This document shows positions 1 to 7,852 of a stretch of 15,493 nt of DNA, one piece after another. How positions within the stretch are numbered: the first letter of the stretch is position 1; each line of letters opens with the position of its first letter. The notes below the pieces were generated by a model that saw only the letters and a program-made list of their open reading frames with translations, searched no databases and had not been told where the DNA came from. The stretch is from PCC-10605 sp964409355 (GTDB taxonomy: Bacteria; Cyanobacteriota; Cyanobacteriia; Cyanobacteriales; Cyanobacteriaceae), in the NCBI GenBank assembly GCA_964409355.1, contig CAYPDC010000101.1:1-15493 (forward strand), given 5' to 3'. The position numbers and the translations under genes are program-made.

Positions 1-92
1 AAACCCCCCTGAAACCTGCAACCCGAAACCTACCTAAATCAACAATTCTTATATCCAACTGAGGTAATACAGGATTATAAAGGGATTTACTC

Positions 93-127
93 AAAAAAAA
101 TCATAAGGGTTGAAAAATATTCAACCC
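93..127 (-). terminator. Rho-independent terminator of ftsH
   Basis: An 8-bp stem (GGGTTGAA at 107-114 paired with TTCAACCC at 120-127, 5-nt loop) lies just after the ftsH stop codon. Read on the minus strand it is followed, after a short spacer, by eight T (complement of the A run at 93-100). The position and shape fit an intrinsic terminator for ftsH. A closely related palindrome occurs at 4056-4077, so the stem may also belong to a dispersed repeat. Confidence 0.7.
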
Positions 128-134
128 CTACAAA

Positions 135-2006
135 TTATGATTTAATTAAGACGGGTTCTTTCACTTTAAAATCGTTGACAATTTTGCGGAAAGAATGTCC
201 TTCGATCGTCTCTTTTTCGATTAATAAGTCCACTAAATAATCAATTAAAGCTCGATTTTCTCGGATAATATTTTTGGCGTTTTCATAGCATTTTATCGCC
301 ATAAGACGTACTTGAGTATCAATTTTAGATGCTATTTCCTGTGAATATTCTGAGCGATTCATCTGCTCGTTGCCTAAAAATACAGGATGTTCTTCTTCTT
401 CTAAAGCAAATAAGCCTAATTCCGACATTCCAAATTTTGTCACCATTTGACGGGTTAAGTAAGTCACTTTCTCGATGTCATTTCCAGCACCAGTAGTAAC
501 TTCCGTATCCCCAAAAACCACGTCTTCGGCGGCTCTACCTCCTAATAAACCCGTAATTCTGGCAAATAACTGGTTTTTCGACACTAATCCTTGCTCTTCT
601 TCAGGAGTAAACCATGTTAAGCCTTTGGCTTGTCCACGAGGTATTAGAGTAACTTTTTCTACTCGATCGTGTCCTGGGGTTAGTGTCCCCACTATAGCAT
701 GACCGACTTCATGATAGGCAATTAATCTTTTACTCTTACTATCTACTAAGGGAGTTCCTTCCATCCCTGCGATGACTCTATCAATCGCCTGATCGATTTC
801 TTCCATGGTAATTGCCTCTTTTCTGCGTCTAGCGGTTAAAATCGCTGCTTCGTTGAGTAAATTGGCTAAATCTGCACCACTAAAGCCGGGAGTGCGTTGG
901 GCGATGGTTTTTAAGGATACTTCGGGGGCAACTTTTTTATTGGCACTATGTACTTCTAAAATTGCTAATCTACCCTCTAAGTCGGGATAATCCACCATCA
1001 CTTGGCGATCGAACCTCCCCGGACGTAAAAGGGCAGAATCGAGAACATCAGGGCGGTTAGTTGCGGCTATGACGATAATTCCCGTATTTCCCTCAAATCC
1101 GTCCATTTCTGTCAATAATTGGTTAAGGGTTTGTTCCCTTTCATCGTTACCGCCACCGATACCGCTTCCCCGTTGTCGTCCTACTGCGTCAATTTCATCG
1201 ATAAAGATTAAACAGGGGGCGTTTTCTTTGGCTTTACGGAATAAATCCCTTACCCTCGATGCACCAACCCCCACAAACATCTCCACAAATTCCGAACCAG
1301 AAATACTGAAAAAAGGAACTTCTGCTTCTCCGGCGATCGCCTTTGCTAAAAGGGTTTTACCTGTACCCGGAGGACCTACTAATAAAACACCTCTAGGAAT
1401 CCTAGCACCTATAGCGGTAAACTTGTCTGGACTTTTAAGGAAAGTAACTACTTCCTGTAATTCTTCCTTTGCTTCCTCGATACCAGCTACATCCTTAAAT
1501 TCAACGCCAGTCGCCGCCTCCATTTGAAATCTAGCACGGGATTTGCCGAAATTCATTGCCCCTGCCGCACTACCTGCCGAGCGTTTAATCAGCAAAAATA
1601 AGCCGACAATTAACATAAAGAGAATGGCAACTTGAATAGTATTAATCACCGCCGCACTACTCGCTGCCCCTGACTGCACCACGAAATCAATATCTCGCTG
1701 TCTAATTTTGGTGATCAATTCACGGTTATCATTAAACAAATCCACTCTCTCAGGATTTTTCGGATCGCCATCTTTCAGATAAACATTGGCTATATTCATA
1801 CTAGGATCAATAACCACTCTCTGAACTTGATTGGCTTCAATACTACGCAATAAATCACTATAACTCAACTTTTGTTGTTGATTTTCTTGGGCTAAAGCCG
1901 TACTTCCCACCAGTAGAGTTTGCATTACCACTAAACTACTAGCCATCAAATTTACTATTTTATTTCTCTTACGGTTATGATTACTTTTTAATTTAAAAAT
2001 ATTCAT
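135..2006 (-). CDS. ftsH: FtsH ATP-dependent zinc metalloprotease
   Basis: This is a membrane-anchored AAA+ protease; in cyanobacteria FtsH complexes degrade damaged membrane proteins such as photosystem II D1. Numbered from the ATG at 2006 (623 aa, the usual family length), the protein has a basic N-terminus and a hydrophobic signal-like segment ending in ALAQ (about residues 20-40). A short lumenal/periplasmic domain follows, then a membrane segment (about 121-140). Walker A GPPGTGKT is at 211-218, Walker B IFIDE at 267-271, the second region of homology near 316-334 and the zinc motif HEVGH at 432-436, with the likely third ligand D510. The frame stays open upstream to 2138, but that stretch runs through a palindrome-rich repeat and looks non-coding, so the internal start was chosen; no clear ribosome-binding site precedes it. 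Which of the four cyanobacterial FtsH paralogs this is cannot be settled by eye. Confidence 0.95.
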   Translation of the reverse strand: MNIFKLKSNHNRKRNKIVNLMASSLVVMQTLLVGSTALAQENQQQKLSYSDLLRSIEANQVQRVVIDPSMNIANVYLKDGDPKNPERVDLFNDNRELITKIRQRDIDFVVQSGAASSAAVINTIQVAILFMLIVGLFLLIKRSAGSAAGAMNFGKSRARFQMEAATGVEFKDVAGIEEAKEELQEVVTFLKSPDKFTAIGARIPRGVLLVGPPGTGKTLLAKAIAGEAEVPFFSISGSEFVEMFVGVGASRVRDLFRKAKENAPCLIFIDEIDAVGRQRGSGIGGGNDEREQTLNQLLTEMDGFEGNTGIIVIAATNRPDVLDSALLRPGRFDRQVMVDYPDLEGRLAILEVHSANKKVAPEVSLKTIAQRTPGFSGADLANLLNEAAILTARRRKEAITMEEIDQAIDRVIAGMEGTPLVDSKSKRLIAYHEVGHAIVGTLTPGHDRVEKVTLIPRGQAKGLTWFTPEEEQGLVSKNQLFARITGLLGGRAAEDVVFGDTEVTTGAGNDIEKVTYLTRQMVTKFGMSELGLFALEEEEHPVFLGNEQMNRSEYSQEIASKIDTQVRLMAIKCYENAKNIIRENRALIDYLVDLLIEKETIEGHSFRKIVNDFKVKEPVLIKS

Positions 2007-2076
2007 TATTTTAATGATTTCTGAACAATGATTATGATAAGTTTGAGTTCGGAGTGATGCTGTAAACGGTTTATTC

Positions 2077-2152
2077 GACATCTCCAAAAAAGATTTTTGG
2101 TTGGCTCGTAGTGAGGGCTTCAGCCCTCGTTTTGGCAATTAATGGAGATGTC
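2077..2152. repeat. 76-bp inverted-repeat element upstream of ftsH
   Basis: A 10-bp perfect inverted repeat (GACATCTCCA at 2077-2086, TGGAGATGTC at 2143-2152) encloses two smaller hairpins: CCAAAAA/TTTTTGG at 2084-2100 and GAGGGCT/AGCCCTC at 2113-2128. The whole could fold as a branched structure in the ftsH leader or be a small palindromic mobile repeat. No coding sequence is credible here. Confidence 0.6.
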
Positions 2153-2172
2153 TATTTATCTCCGGTTGGCTT

Positions 2173-2251
2173 GAGGGAATAACCCTCTCCATGTTGGGTT
2201 ACGCTACTACTATCTTTCTCCTATGTTGGGTTACGCTACCGCTAACCCAAC
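2173..2251. repeat. Palindrome and direct-repeat cluster
   Basis: A hairpin GAGGG-AATAA-CCCTC lies at 2173-2187. A 17-bp direct repeat beginning ATGTTGGGTTACGC occurs at 2191-2207 and again at 2223-2239. The second copy folds into a hairpin, GTTGGGTTA (2225-2233) with TAACCCAAC (2243-2251). Similar GTTGGGTTA/TAACCCAAC hairpins are commonly seen as intergenic repeats in cyanobacteria. Together with the preceding element this accounts for most of the 295-bp gap between ftsH and the DUF3685 gene. Confidence 0.6.
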
Positions 2252-2301
2252 CTACAAAGGTTTAAAGTATTAAGTAATAGGGAATTATTAATTATTCATT
2301 A

Positions 2302-4011
2302 TTAATTCTTCATTCTACTCCCTATTCCTTGAAGAATGCCTTTGCCTATTAAACCAATGGCTTTACCGATTACTTCTGTGAGTAGATAAACCAACAATTT
2401 ACCCAGACTATCACCGAGGGATTTAACCCCTTTAGAGAGACTATCTCTCAATTCAATCAATATAGTCACCCCCCAGGGGATTCCTTTGATAGTATTAAGT
2501 TCCTGATAACGAGGATGAGTAATCTGACAAGAGATTATTCCCTCATGAGTTAATTTTAGCATTTCGTACTGATCTTCAAAGATATTTTTCGGATTTTGCC
2601 AGTATTTTTCTCGACGATATTTCCAGACTAAATTATTCCGAAACATAGCAACTTTTCGGGATGATTTTAATTCAGGTTGAAACAGATTTTTTTTGAGAAT
2701 AGGATCATCTGCAAATTTGTTTAGCACAAATTCCATCACATAGTCAGCTATCGTTACGACAGAATTTTGTAAAATTATTTCTTCTATTTCTTGACTTGCT
2801 TCTTCTCCATAATTATAACTAATAGTATCAATAATAATAGCTTTTCGATTCACTTCGTAAAAAATTAAATTCGACAGGAAAGGAATAGTTAATTCTCTAT
2901 TTTTGCTCATCATTTCTCCTTGATTAATAATCAAGTTTAGCAATTCGAGATTTGTATTATTAGAATCTGAGTAATTTTGATTTGGCAAGTATCTTTGTAA
3001 AAACTTTAAGGCAGAATTTTGCCATAATTCTTTAATAAAAGTATTAATCTTTTCTGTTAATTCTTGTTCTTCTAATTTGAGTTGACTAATTTCTGTAATT
3101 AATTGTTGCCATTCTTGTAAAATGATGATCAGTAATTCTTTTTTTCTGTTACTTGTTAATATATCCAATGCCTGAATTTTACCTGTTAAGTTGTTAACAC
3201 AATTTTGTACTTTTGTCAAGGTTAATTCATAACTATTTAAGGGTTGATTAGTAACAATAATTGCTCCTTGTTTTTTTGATTCTTGATTAGTTTTACTTTG
3301 ATTTTGTGCTGATTGATTACTTTCTTCTAAAGGTAATAGTTGATTAAAATTTAATTGAAAATCTAAAAAGGCTCGATCGCCCTCTGAAAGAAAACGATTA
3401 ATTAACCATTTTGCTAATTTTAATTCTCTTTTTCTACCCTGCCAATAAATAATATCAGTAGATGGTAAATTGCGATGTTGAGTATAACTATTAATTTCTG
3501 TGATTTGTCGCTCAATTTCTTTTATCCCTCCCTGACATTGACGGGCTAACCAACTGTTAAAATACTCTTTTTTCCTCGAAATATTGTTATATTTACTCAA
3601 ATATTGTTCGCCTTTTGCACAAATCCGAATAATTGTAATTAACTCATCAATGTCGATACTTTTATAACAATATCCTTTAACAATAGAAAGGGATGTTAAT
3701 TCATCAATTAATCCTTTCGGATTCACCATTAATAGGATGTTTAACTCTGGATATTCTTTGGCTAATAATGATAAATCTTGGAAAAACTTTTTGACTTTGT
3801 CGGGATACTTTTCCCAATCAAGACCAATGGCAATTAAATCACAGTTATAATTTTTAACTAGGGAAAAAAGCTCATTTAATTTACCTGTAGCGATCAGATT
3901 AATGTCTTGATAAATAGCCTCTTTACAAACCTCTTTTAACCCTAATGAAAAAATAGGATCTTCATCTAAGAGAATAATATTAATGGTGGGTAAAGATTCA
4001 TTAACAGACAT
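2302..4011 (-). CDS. Degenerate receiver plus DUF3685 (Ycf55-like) protein
   Basis: This 569-aa protein has two recognisable parts. Residues 10-135 follow the response-regulator receiver pattern: LLDED after strand 1 supplies the acidic pair (D16, E17), and GYCYKS supplies the conserved lysine. The position of the phospho-accepting aspartate (DLIAIG) is Gly63, and the usual Thr/Ser after strand 4 is Val. Phosphorylation is therefore unlikely, and I read it as a pseudo-receiver. The rest is polar and helical, with a Gln/Lys-rich stretch near 230-250. It ends in an amphipathic tail of the type LLVYLLTEVIGKAIGLIGKG, which I recognise from DUF3685/Ycf55 proteins of cyanobacteria and red-algal plastids. 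The function is not known. The gene lies downstream of grxD and upstream of ftsH on the same strand, with gaps of about 200 and 295 bp, so a shared operon is not evident. Confidence 0.8.
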   Translation of the reverse strand: MSVNESLPTINIILLDEDPIFSLGLKEVCKEAIYQDINLIATGKLNELFSLVKNYNCDLIAIGLDWEKYPDKVKKFFQDLSLLAKEYPELNILLMVNPKGLIDELTSLSIVKGYCYKSIDIDELITIIRICAKGEQYLSKYNNISRKKEYFNSWLARQCQGGIKEIERQITEINSYTQHRNLPSTDIIYWQGRKRELKLAKWLINRFLSEGDRAFLDFQLNFNQLLPLEESNQSAQNQSKTNQESKKQGAIIVTNQPLNSYELTLTKVQNCVNNLTGKIQALDILTSNRKKELLIIILQEWQQLITEISQLKLEEQELTEKINTFIKELWQNSALKFLQRYLPNQNYSDSNNTNLELLNLIINQGEMMSKNRELTIPFLSNLIFYEVNRKAIIIDTISYNYGEEASQEIEEIILQNSVVTIADYVMEFVLNKFADDPILKKNLFQPELKSSRKVAMFRNNLVWKYRREKYWQNPKNIFEDQYEMLKLTHEGIISCQITHPRYQELNTIKGIPWGVTILIELRDSLSKGVKSLGDSLGKLLVYLLTEVIGKAIGLIGKGILQGIGSRMKN

Positions 4012-4055
4012 CGCTTAAAGGGTTAGGTTTTAGAGTTTTAGGGGGGTTAAGGTAG

Positions 4056-4077
4056 GGGTTGAATATATTCAACCCCC
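4056..4077. repeat. 22-bp perfect palindrome GGGGTTGAATA/TATTCAACCCC
   Basis: A perfect palindrome in the gap between grxD and the DUF3685 gene. Its arms nearly match the stem of the ftsH terminator at 107-127. No T run follows on the minus strand, so it is more likely a dispersed palindromic repeat or leader hairpin than a terminator. Confidence 0.55.
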
Positions 4078-4192
4078 ACCGGATTGGGGGAGTTTCTTAA
4101 TTGTTTATAGATCTCTTGCAAAATAAAAAGTAAAATCTATTTTAAAGTGAAAAGCATTAATTTTTTAACTTATTACTCATCACTCATTACTC

Positions 4193-4209
4193 GACTTCTG
4201 CAAGAAGTC
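4193..4209 (-). terminator. Hairpin directly after grxD stop
   Basis: GACTTCT (4193-4199) pairs with AGAAGTC (4203-4209) around a 3-nt loop, immediately 3' of the grxD stop codon on the minus strand. There is no adjacent T run, so it may be a weak terminator or an RNA 3'-end stabiliser. Confidence 0.35.
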
Positions 4210-4533
4210 TTATGATGCAAGGGCAACTTCGATCATTTGTTGCAATTCACCAGTTTGATACATTTCAATTAAAATGTCACTACCGCCAATAAATTCACCG
4301 TTAACATAGACTTGGGGAATAGTGGGCCAATTGGAATATTCCTTAATACCTTGACGAATATCAGAATCAGATAAAACATCAAAGGTTTGAAAAGGTACAC
4401 CAATGGTGTTTAAAATCTGTACCACGTTATTAGAAAAGCCACACTGAGGCATTAATTTTGAGCCTTTCATAAAGACGACGATGCGATCGCTCTTAACAAT
4501 TTCTTCAATACGTTGTTTTAATTCAGGATTCAT
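4210..4533 (-). CDS. grxD: Monothiol glutaredoxin, CGFS type (Grx4 family)
   Basis: This 107-aa single-domain glutaredoxin carries the CGFS active site at residues 31-34. It also shows the family hallmarks FMKGS (K23), WPTIPQVYVNGEFIGGSDI and a C-terminal helix. CGFS glutaredoxins bind a [2Fe-2S] cluster with glutathione and serve in Fe-S cluster delivery and iron sensing in the cytoplasm, rather than in disulfide reduction. The bolA gene lies 87 bp upstream on the same strand. Grx4 and BolA form a cluster-bridged heterodimer, so co-expression is expected. The length is normal for the family and nothing looks damaged. A weak GAAG precedes the ATG. Confidence 0.95.
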   Translation of the reverse strand: MNPELKQRIEEIVKSDRIVVFMKGSKLMPQCGFSNNVVQILNTIGVPFQTFDVLSDSDIRQGIKEYSNWPTIPQVYVNGEFIGGSDILIEMYQTGELQQMIEVALAS

Positions 4534-4620
4534 AAGTCTTCAATAAGATGATATACAATAAATGAGAAAAATTCAGAATGACAGGCTATAAATTGCCTTT
4601 AATCTAGCTATGATTAAAAG

Positions 4621-4875
4621 CTAGTTTTTTACACTTGACCATGTAGAAGGGGTATAAGTTTTTAATGCTAAAGCGTGAATTGCTTCAGATTGCAATTGTG
4701 CTTGTAAAGCGGAATAAACCAGTTGATGTTGTTTAACCTTAGTTTTACCCTCAAATTGAGCAGAAACAACGATCGCCTCTAAGTGATCACCGCCGCCTGT
4801 CAAATCTTTAACCACGACTTCAGCGTCGGGTATTTCCTGCTGAATAGTTTGTTTTACCTGTTCCAAACTGACCAT
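4621..4875 (-). CDS. bolA: BolA family protein
   Basis: This 84-aa protein has the BolA fold pattern: an N-terminal helix (VSLEQVKQTIQQEIPDAEVVV), the loop GGGDHLEAIVVSAQFEGKTKVKQHQLVY, and a conserved C-terminal HALALKTYTP segment. The HALALKT histidine is the conserved family residue that helps bind the [2Fe-2S] cluster shared with CGFS glutaredoxins. The next gene downstream is that glutaredoxin, which supports a joint role in iron-sulfur trafficking or iron regulation. Its start at 4875 is the only sensible ATG; no strong ribosome-binding site is visible. A divergent gene begins 234 bp away. Confidence 0.92.
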   Translation of the reverse strand: MVSLEQVKQTIQQEIPDAEVVVKDLTGGGDHLEAIVVSAQFEGKTKVKQHQLVYSALQAQLQSEAIHALALKTYTPSTWSSVKN

Positions 4876-5003
4876 ATTTTTTTAGCTTGGTTATATTTTC
4901 TGAATGTCTAAATAATAATAATTCTTATCATATCCTAATATAAAGATGACTTGAATTTATAAACCAATCTGATTTTACCTGAGTTCGATCTAAAATCTTC
5001 AGT

Positions 5004-5029
5004 GGTGTAAAGGTATTTGGTGTAAAGGT
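5004..5029. repeat. 11-bp tandem direct repeat GGTGTAAAGGT x2
   Basis: GGTGTAAAGGT occurs at 5004-5014 and 5019-5029, start-to-start 15 bp, in the divergent control region between bolA and the chelatase-like gene. It could be a paired protein-binding site or a minor repeat. Confidence 0.35.
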
Positions 5030-5109
5030 GTCCTGTGTTAGGTTGAAGAATTAACAAATATCCCCCTACAATGGATAAGGATAGTATTTAATTATTTGGT
5101 ATCATAATC

Positions 5110-6258
5110 GTGGTAGTTACTTCAGAAAAAACCATTGAATCAAGTTCCGTTTCGCCCTCTACCGATAAAGTAGCTGTTATCCTCATGGGATATGGTGAGG
5201 TAGAAAGTTACGATGATTTTGCAAATTATAATGAACAAGCGTTAAATTTACTTACCGCTAAATTTGCCCCCGTGCCAACATGGATGTATCCTCCTCTGGC
5301 TAAATTATTGGCGATTTTTGACTTACATGAGTGGAGTCATCAACACGGTAATTTTGTCTCCCCTCACAATGCTATTTTTGAGCGTCAAAGGGCAAGAATT
5401 GAACATCAGTTACAACATACTTGGGGAGAAAAAGTTAAAGTATTTAAGGCTTTTAACTTCTGTCAGCCCCATTTACCTTATCAGGTTTTAGAGCAAGTTA
5501 AAGAGGAAGGTTTTGAGAAAATTCTCATTTATCCCCTCTTAGTGGTTGATTCTATCTTTACCAGTGGTATTGCGATCGAGCAAATTAACGAGGCATTGGC
5601 GCAAAAAGACAGAAAAGAGGATCATTGGGTTAAAGCCTTACGTTATATCCCTTCTTTCTACAATAAATCTGAGTATATCGATTTATTGGCGAAATTGGTA
5701 GAAAAACAAATTCAGGCAAAATTAAGCAAAGCCTATCTCCCCTCGGAAATCGGTATAGTATTAATGAATCATGGATGTCCTCACGAAGCTAAGGGATTTA
5801 CTTCCGGCATTGATGAAAGCCAAGCCTTATATGAGTTAGTTAGGGAGAAATTAATTTATCGTTATCCTTTAATTTCCGTGGGTTGGTTAAATCATCAAAC
5901 TCCTTTGATAAAATGGACTCAACCTAATGCAGAATTAGCCGGTAGAAACTTAATTGAATTGGGTGCAAAAGCATTGGTATTTATGCCCATTGGCTTTGCC
6001 ACAGAAAACCATGAAACTTTATTAGACGTTGAGCATATCATCCAAGGATTATACATCAAATATCCCGATGTTAACTATGTGCAGATGGAATGTGTTAATG
6101 ATAATGAGGAGTTTTGTGCTATGGCGGCACAATGGGTTAATCCTTTGATTGAGTCTTTATTAACCGAAGAAGGAGCGATCGTTAATCCTAGTTTAGCTCA
6201 ACCCCATTATCACGGTCATCATCACCACGATCATGATCATGATCACCATCATCATTAA
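5110..6258 (+). CDS. Ferrochelatase-family (class II chelatase) paralog with His-rich tail
   Basis: This 382-aa protein resembles HemH/protoporphyrin chelatases. NHGCP (H221) aligns with the catalytic His of the ferrochelatase S-x-HG-x-P motif. GWLNHQTPLIKWTQP (258-272) matches the F-Q-S-R-x-G-x-x-W-L-x-P block. GFATENHETLLDVE (295-308, E302) matches the conserved D-H-x-E-T-L signature. It begins VAVILMGYGEVES, where HemH has L-L-x-N-L-G-T-P. It lacks the C-terminal LHC-like helix of cyanobacterial HemH and instead ends in a tail with 12 His in the last 17 residues, alternating with Asp, as in nickel/cobalt-handling proteins and some CbiX/SirB chelatases. The substrate is therefore uncertain; insertion or storage of a metal other than haem iron is possible. 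The start is a GTG without a clear ribosome-binding site, and an internal ATG at codon 26 is less likely. Confidence 0.7.
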   Translation: MVVTSEKTIESSSVSPSTDKVAVILMGYGEVESYDDFANYNEQALNLLTAKFAPVPTWMYPPLAKLLAIFDLHEWSHQHGNFVSPHNAIFERQRARIEHQLQHTWGEKVKVFKAFNFCQPHLPYQVLEQVKEEGFEKILIYPLLVVDSIFTSGIAIEQINEALAQKDRKEDHWVKALRYIPSFYNKSEYIDLLAKLVEKQIQAKLSKAYLPSEIGIVLMNHGCPHEAKGFTSGIDESQALYELVREKLIYRYPLISVGWLNHQTPLIKWTQPNAELAGRNLIELGAKALVFMPIGFATENHETLLDVEHIIQGLYIKYPDVNYVQMECVNDNEEFCAMAAQWVNPLIESLLTEEGAIVNPSLAQPHYHGHHHHDHDHDHHHH

Positions 6259-6323
6259 AGTGCTAATGTTGCAGGTTTTACTATAGCATTAATAGGCTAC
6301 TCCAAGATTTAAGTATTAGGTGT

Positions 6324-6344
6324 CAGGTGTCACCTGAGTTCGAT
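6324..6344. repeat. CAGGTG/CACCTG hairpin with shared ACCTGAGTTCGAT box
   Basis: CAGGTG-T-CACCTG (6324-6336) is a small hairpin between two convergent genes. The 13-mer ACCTGAGTTCGAT (6332-6344) also occurs at 4977-4989, which marks a dispersed intergenic repeat. The rest of the 171-bp gap shows no gene. Confidence 0.4.
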
Positions 6345-6429
6345 ATAAGAAAAAATGATGAAGACGAGAAGGGGAGAGGGGGAGAAAAATGCACAAAAAT
6401 TGTCAATTATTTCCTAGAAAATATGCTGG

Positions 6430-7665
6430 TTAGAATTTATATTGTAATCCCGTAGAAAAGAAAAATTGTACTTTGGGATTGTTTTCGTAGATTAACTGAT
6501 TACGATAGCGGACAAATAAGCGATTAGTAAAAGACCATTTTTTGCTTAAGGGAATGGAGAGATTAGAGTCAGAAGTAATGGTGTAGTTTTCTAAGTCGCT
6601 TAGAGATGGTATGATAGCAATGATATGATTGATTTCGGCATTGCCTAGTTTTAAACCTCGGCTTTGTAGCAAAATGCCGAAGGCAGGAGAGATTTGGTTG
6701 CGTCTGTTTTCTCCGTCAAAAAAGTCATATTCATAAATCCCTCCTAAGCCTACCTGTAAATCAACTGAATTGCTAGGGGTTTTTCCTCTCCATAAATTAT
6801 AACCACCCCCTAAAAGTACATTGCCTAAAATGCTTGAGTCTTCGTCATCATTTTGGGAAGCAAAAAACTCTTGATTAGCTGTGACTAAAGTATTGCTAAA
6901 GAAACTCCACCGAGAATCAAAATGATGGCGATAAATAGAGTTAATTAAGCCATTGGGACGAAATTTGTTAGTTTCTCTACTGCTATCGTAGCCAATAATA
7001 ACCGTGCCGTTTAAGAGAATATCTCTGATTGCCCATTGTTTTTCATAGTTAGTATTAAATCCGAAAGTAGCGGTAGTATCACGAAAGGAATTGATGCTGG
7101 TGGATAATCCCCATCGGAATTTTTGCCTACTTTCTTCAAAGGGAAATTCTGAAAGTCTTTGATTAGTTTTTGCTCGAATTATCTCACTTTTTTTATATAT
7201 CTGACTCGCAATTTTTCTTTCTCCTAGTTTTTCGTATTCTAAGGCAATATTTAGCAATAAGTAGCTTTGTAGTGATTTATCTTCTATTTGTTCGCTTTTT
7301 TTCTTCCCTAAATTTAAAGATGCGATCGCATCTTTTTTATTCCCTATTTCTCCATAACTCTGGGCAACTTGAGTTAAACTAGCGATTTGTTGGGATGTAT
7401 CAGTTAATAGTAGAGATATTTTTTTTGCCGTTGCTAAGATTTCTAAGGCTTCTTCTTGCTTACCTTCATTGGCATAGTTAAGGGCAAGATTAGTCAAAAT
7501 TGCTACTTTTAAAGGGGAGTCATCCATTAATAGAATTTGCTTTAGTTTATGAGTAAAACCAATGCCATTCAAGTCATTTGCTATACTGACGGGAATATCT
7601 TTGCCGCCGATAATGGTTAAAAGAGAACTAAGAAACAACGATAAATAAGCTAAAGATTTTTTCAT
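6430..7665 (-). CDS. Exported TPR plus DUF481-type outer-membrane beta-barrel protein
   Basis: This 411-aa protein has a signal peptide (MKK then a hydrophobic run to about residue 25). Three helical TPR-like repeats follow, at about residues 54-85, 93-125 and 133-165, with patterns such as ALNYANEGKQEEALEIL. From about 183 the sequence changes to alternating polar/hydrophobic beta strands (FRWGLSTSINSF, LFVRYRNQLIYE) and ends in YKF. A terminal aromatic residue is the hallmark of outer-membrane barrels inserted by BAM/Omp85. The barrel part resembles DUF481/YdiY-type proteins; the function is unknown. The periplasmic TPR part could recruit a partner. The gene stands alone: it converges on the chelatase paralog and diverges from the Tic21-like gene. 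Confidence 0.65.
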   Translation of the reverse strand: MKKSLAYLSLFLSSLLTIIGGKDIPVSIANDLNGIGFTHKLKQILLMDDSPLKVAILTNLALNYANEGKQEEALEILATAKKISLLLTDTSQQIASLTQVAQSYGEIGNKKDAIASLNLGKKKSEQIEDKSLQSYLLLNIALEYEKLGERKIASQIYKKSEIIRAKTNQRLSEFPFEESRQKFRWGLSTSINSFRDTTATFGFNTNYEKQWAIRDILLNGTVIIGYDSSRETNKFRPNGLINSIYRHHFDSRWSFFSNTLVTANQEFFASQNDDEDSSILGNVLLGGGYNLWRGKTPSNSVDLQVGLGGIYEYDFFDGENRRNQISPAFGILLQSRGLKLGNAEINHIIAIIPSLSDLENYTITSDSNLSIPLSKKWSFTNRLFVRYRNQLIYENNPKVQFFFSTGLQYKF

Positions 7666-7852
7666 GGTATCTATGTCTAAATAAAATAACTAACTAATTA
7701 TAAAGGTTCGGGGTGAAACCTTCCTCAACCCGATATTCTTGCATCAAACGGAAGTTATTTTTCTGGAAGTTCAGTTATACTGTAAAAATAAAGACGAATC
7801 TTTAATTATATTTTTCCTCGGTGAAAATAATTTTCTAAAGGCTAAACATTTT

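Noticed and set aside
1069..1527. 152-codon plus-strand frame opposite ftsH
   Set aside because: It is antisense to the highly conserved AAA+ domain of ftsH and has no recognisable protein pattern; it is a shadow.
2007..2138. N-terminal extension of ftsH by 44 codons to 2138
   Set aside because: It runs through the inverted-repeat element, gives a length above the family norm and has no family-like sequence; the ATG at 2006 fits better.
4977..4995. GAGTTCGATC resembling a tRNA T-arm
   Set aside because: There is no acceptor stem, anticodon arm or D-arm around it; the element recurs at 6332 as an intergenic repeat.
7739..7852. TTG-started N-terminal extension of the DUF3611 protein
   Set aside because: The 38 extra residues lack family character, and the ATG at 7853 with AAAGG upstream gives the normal length.
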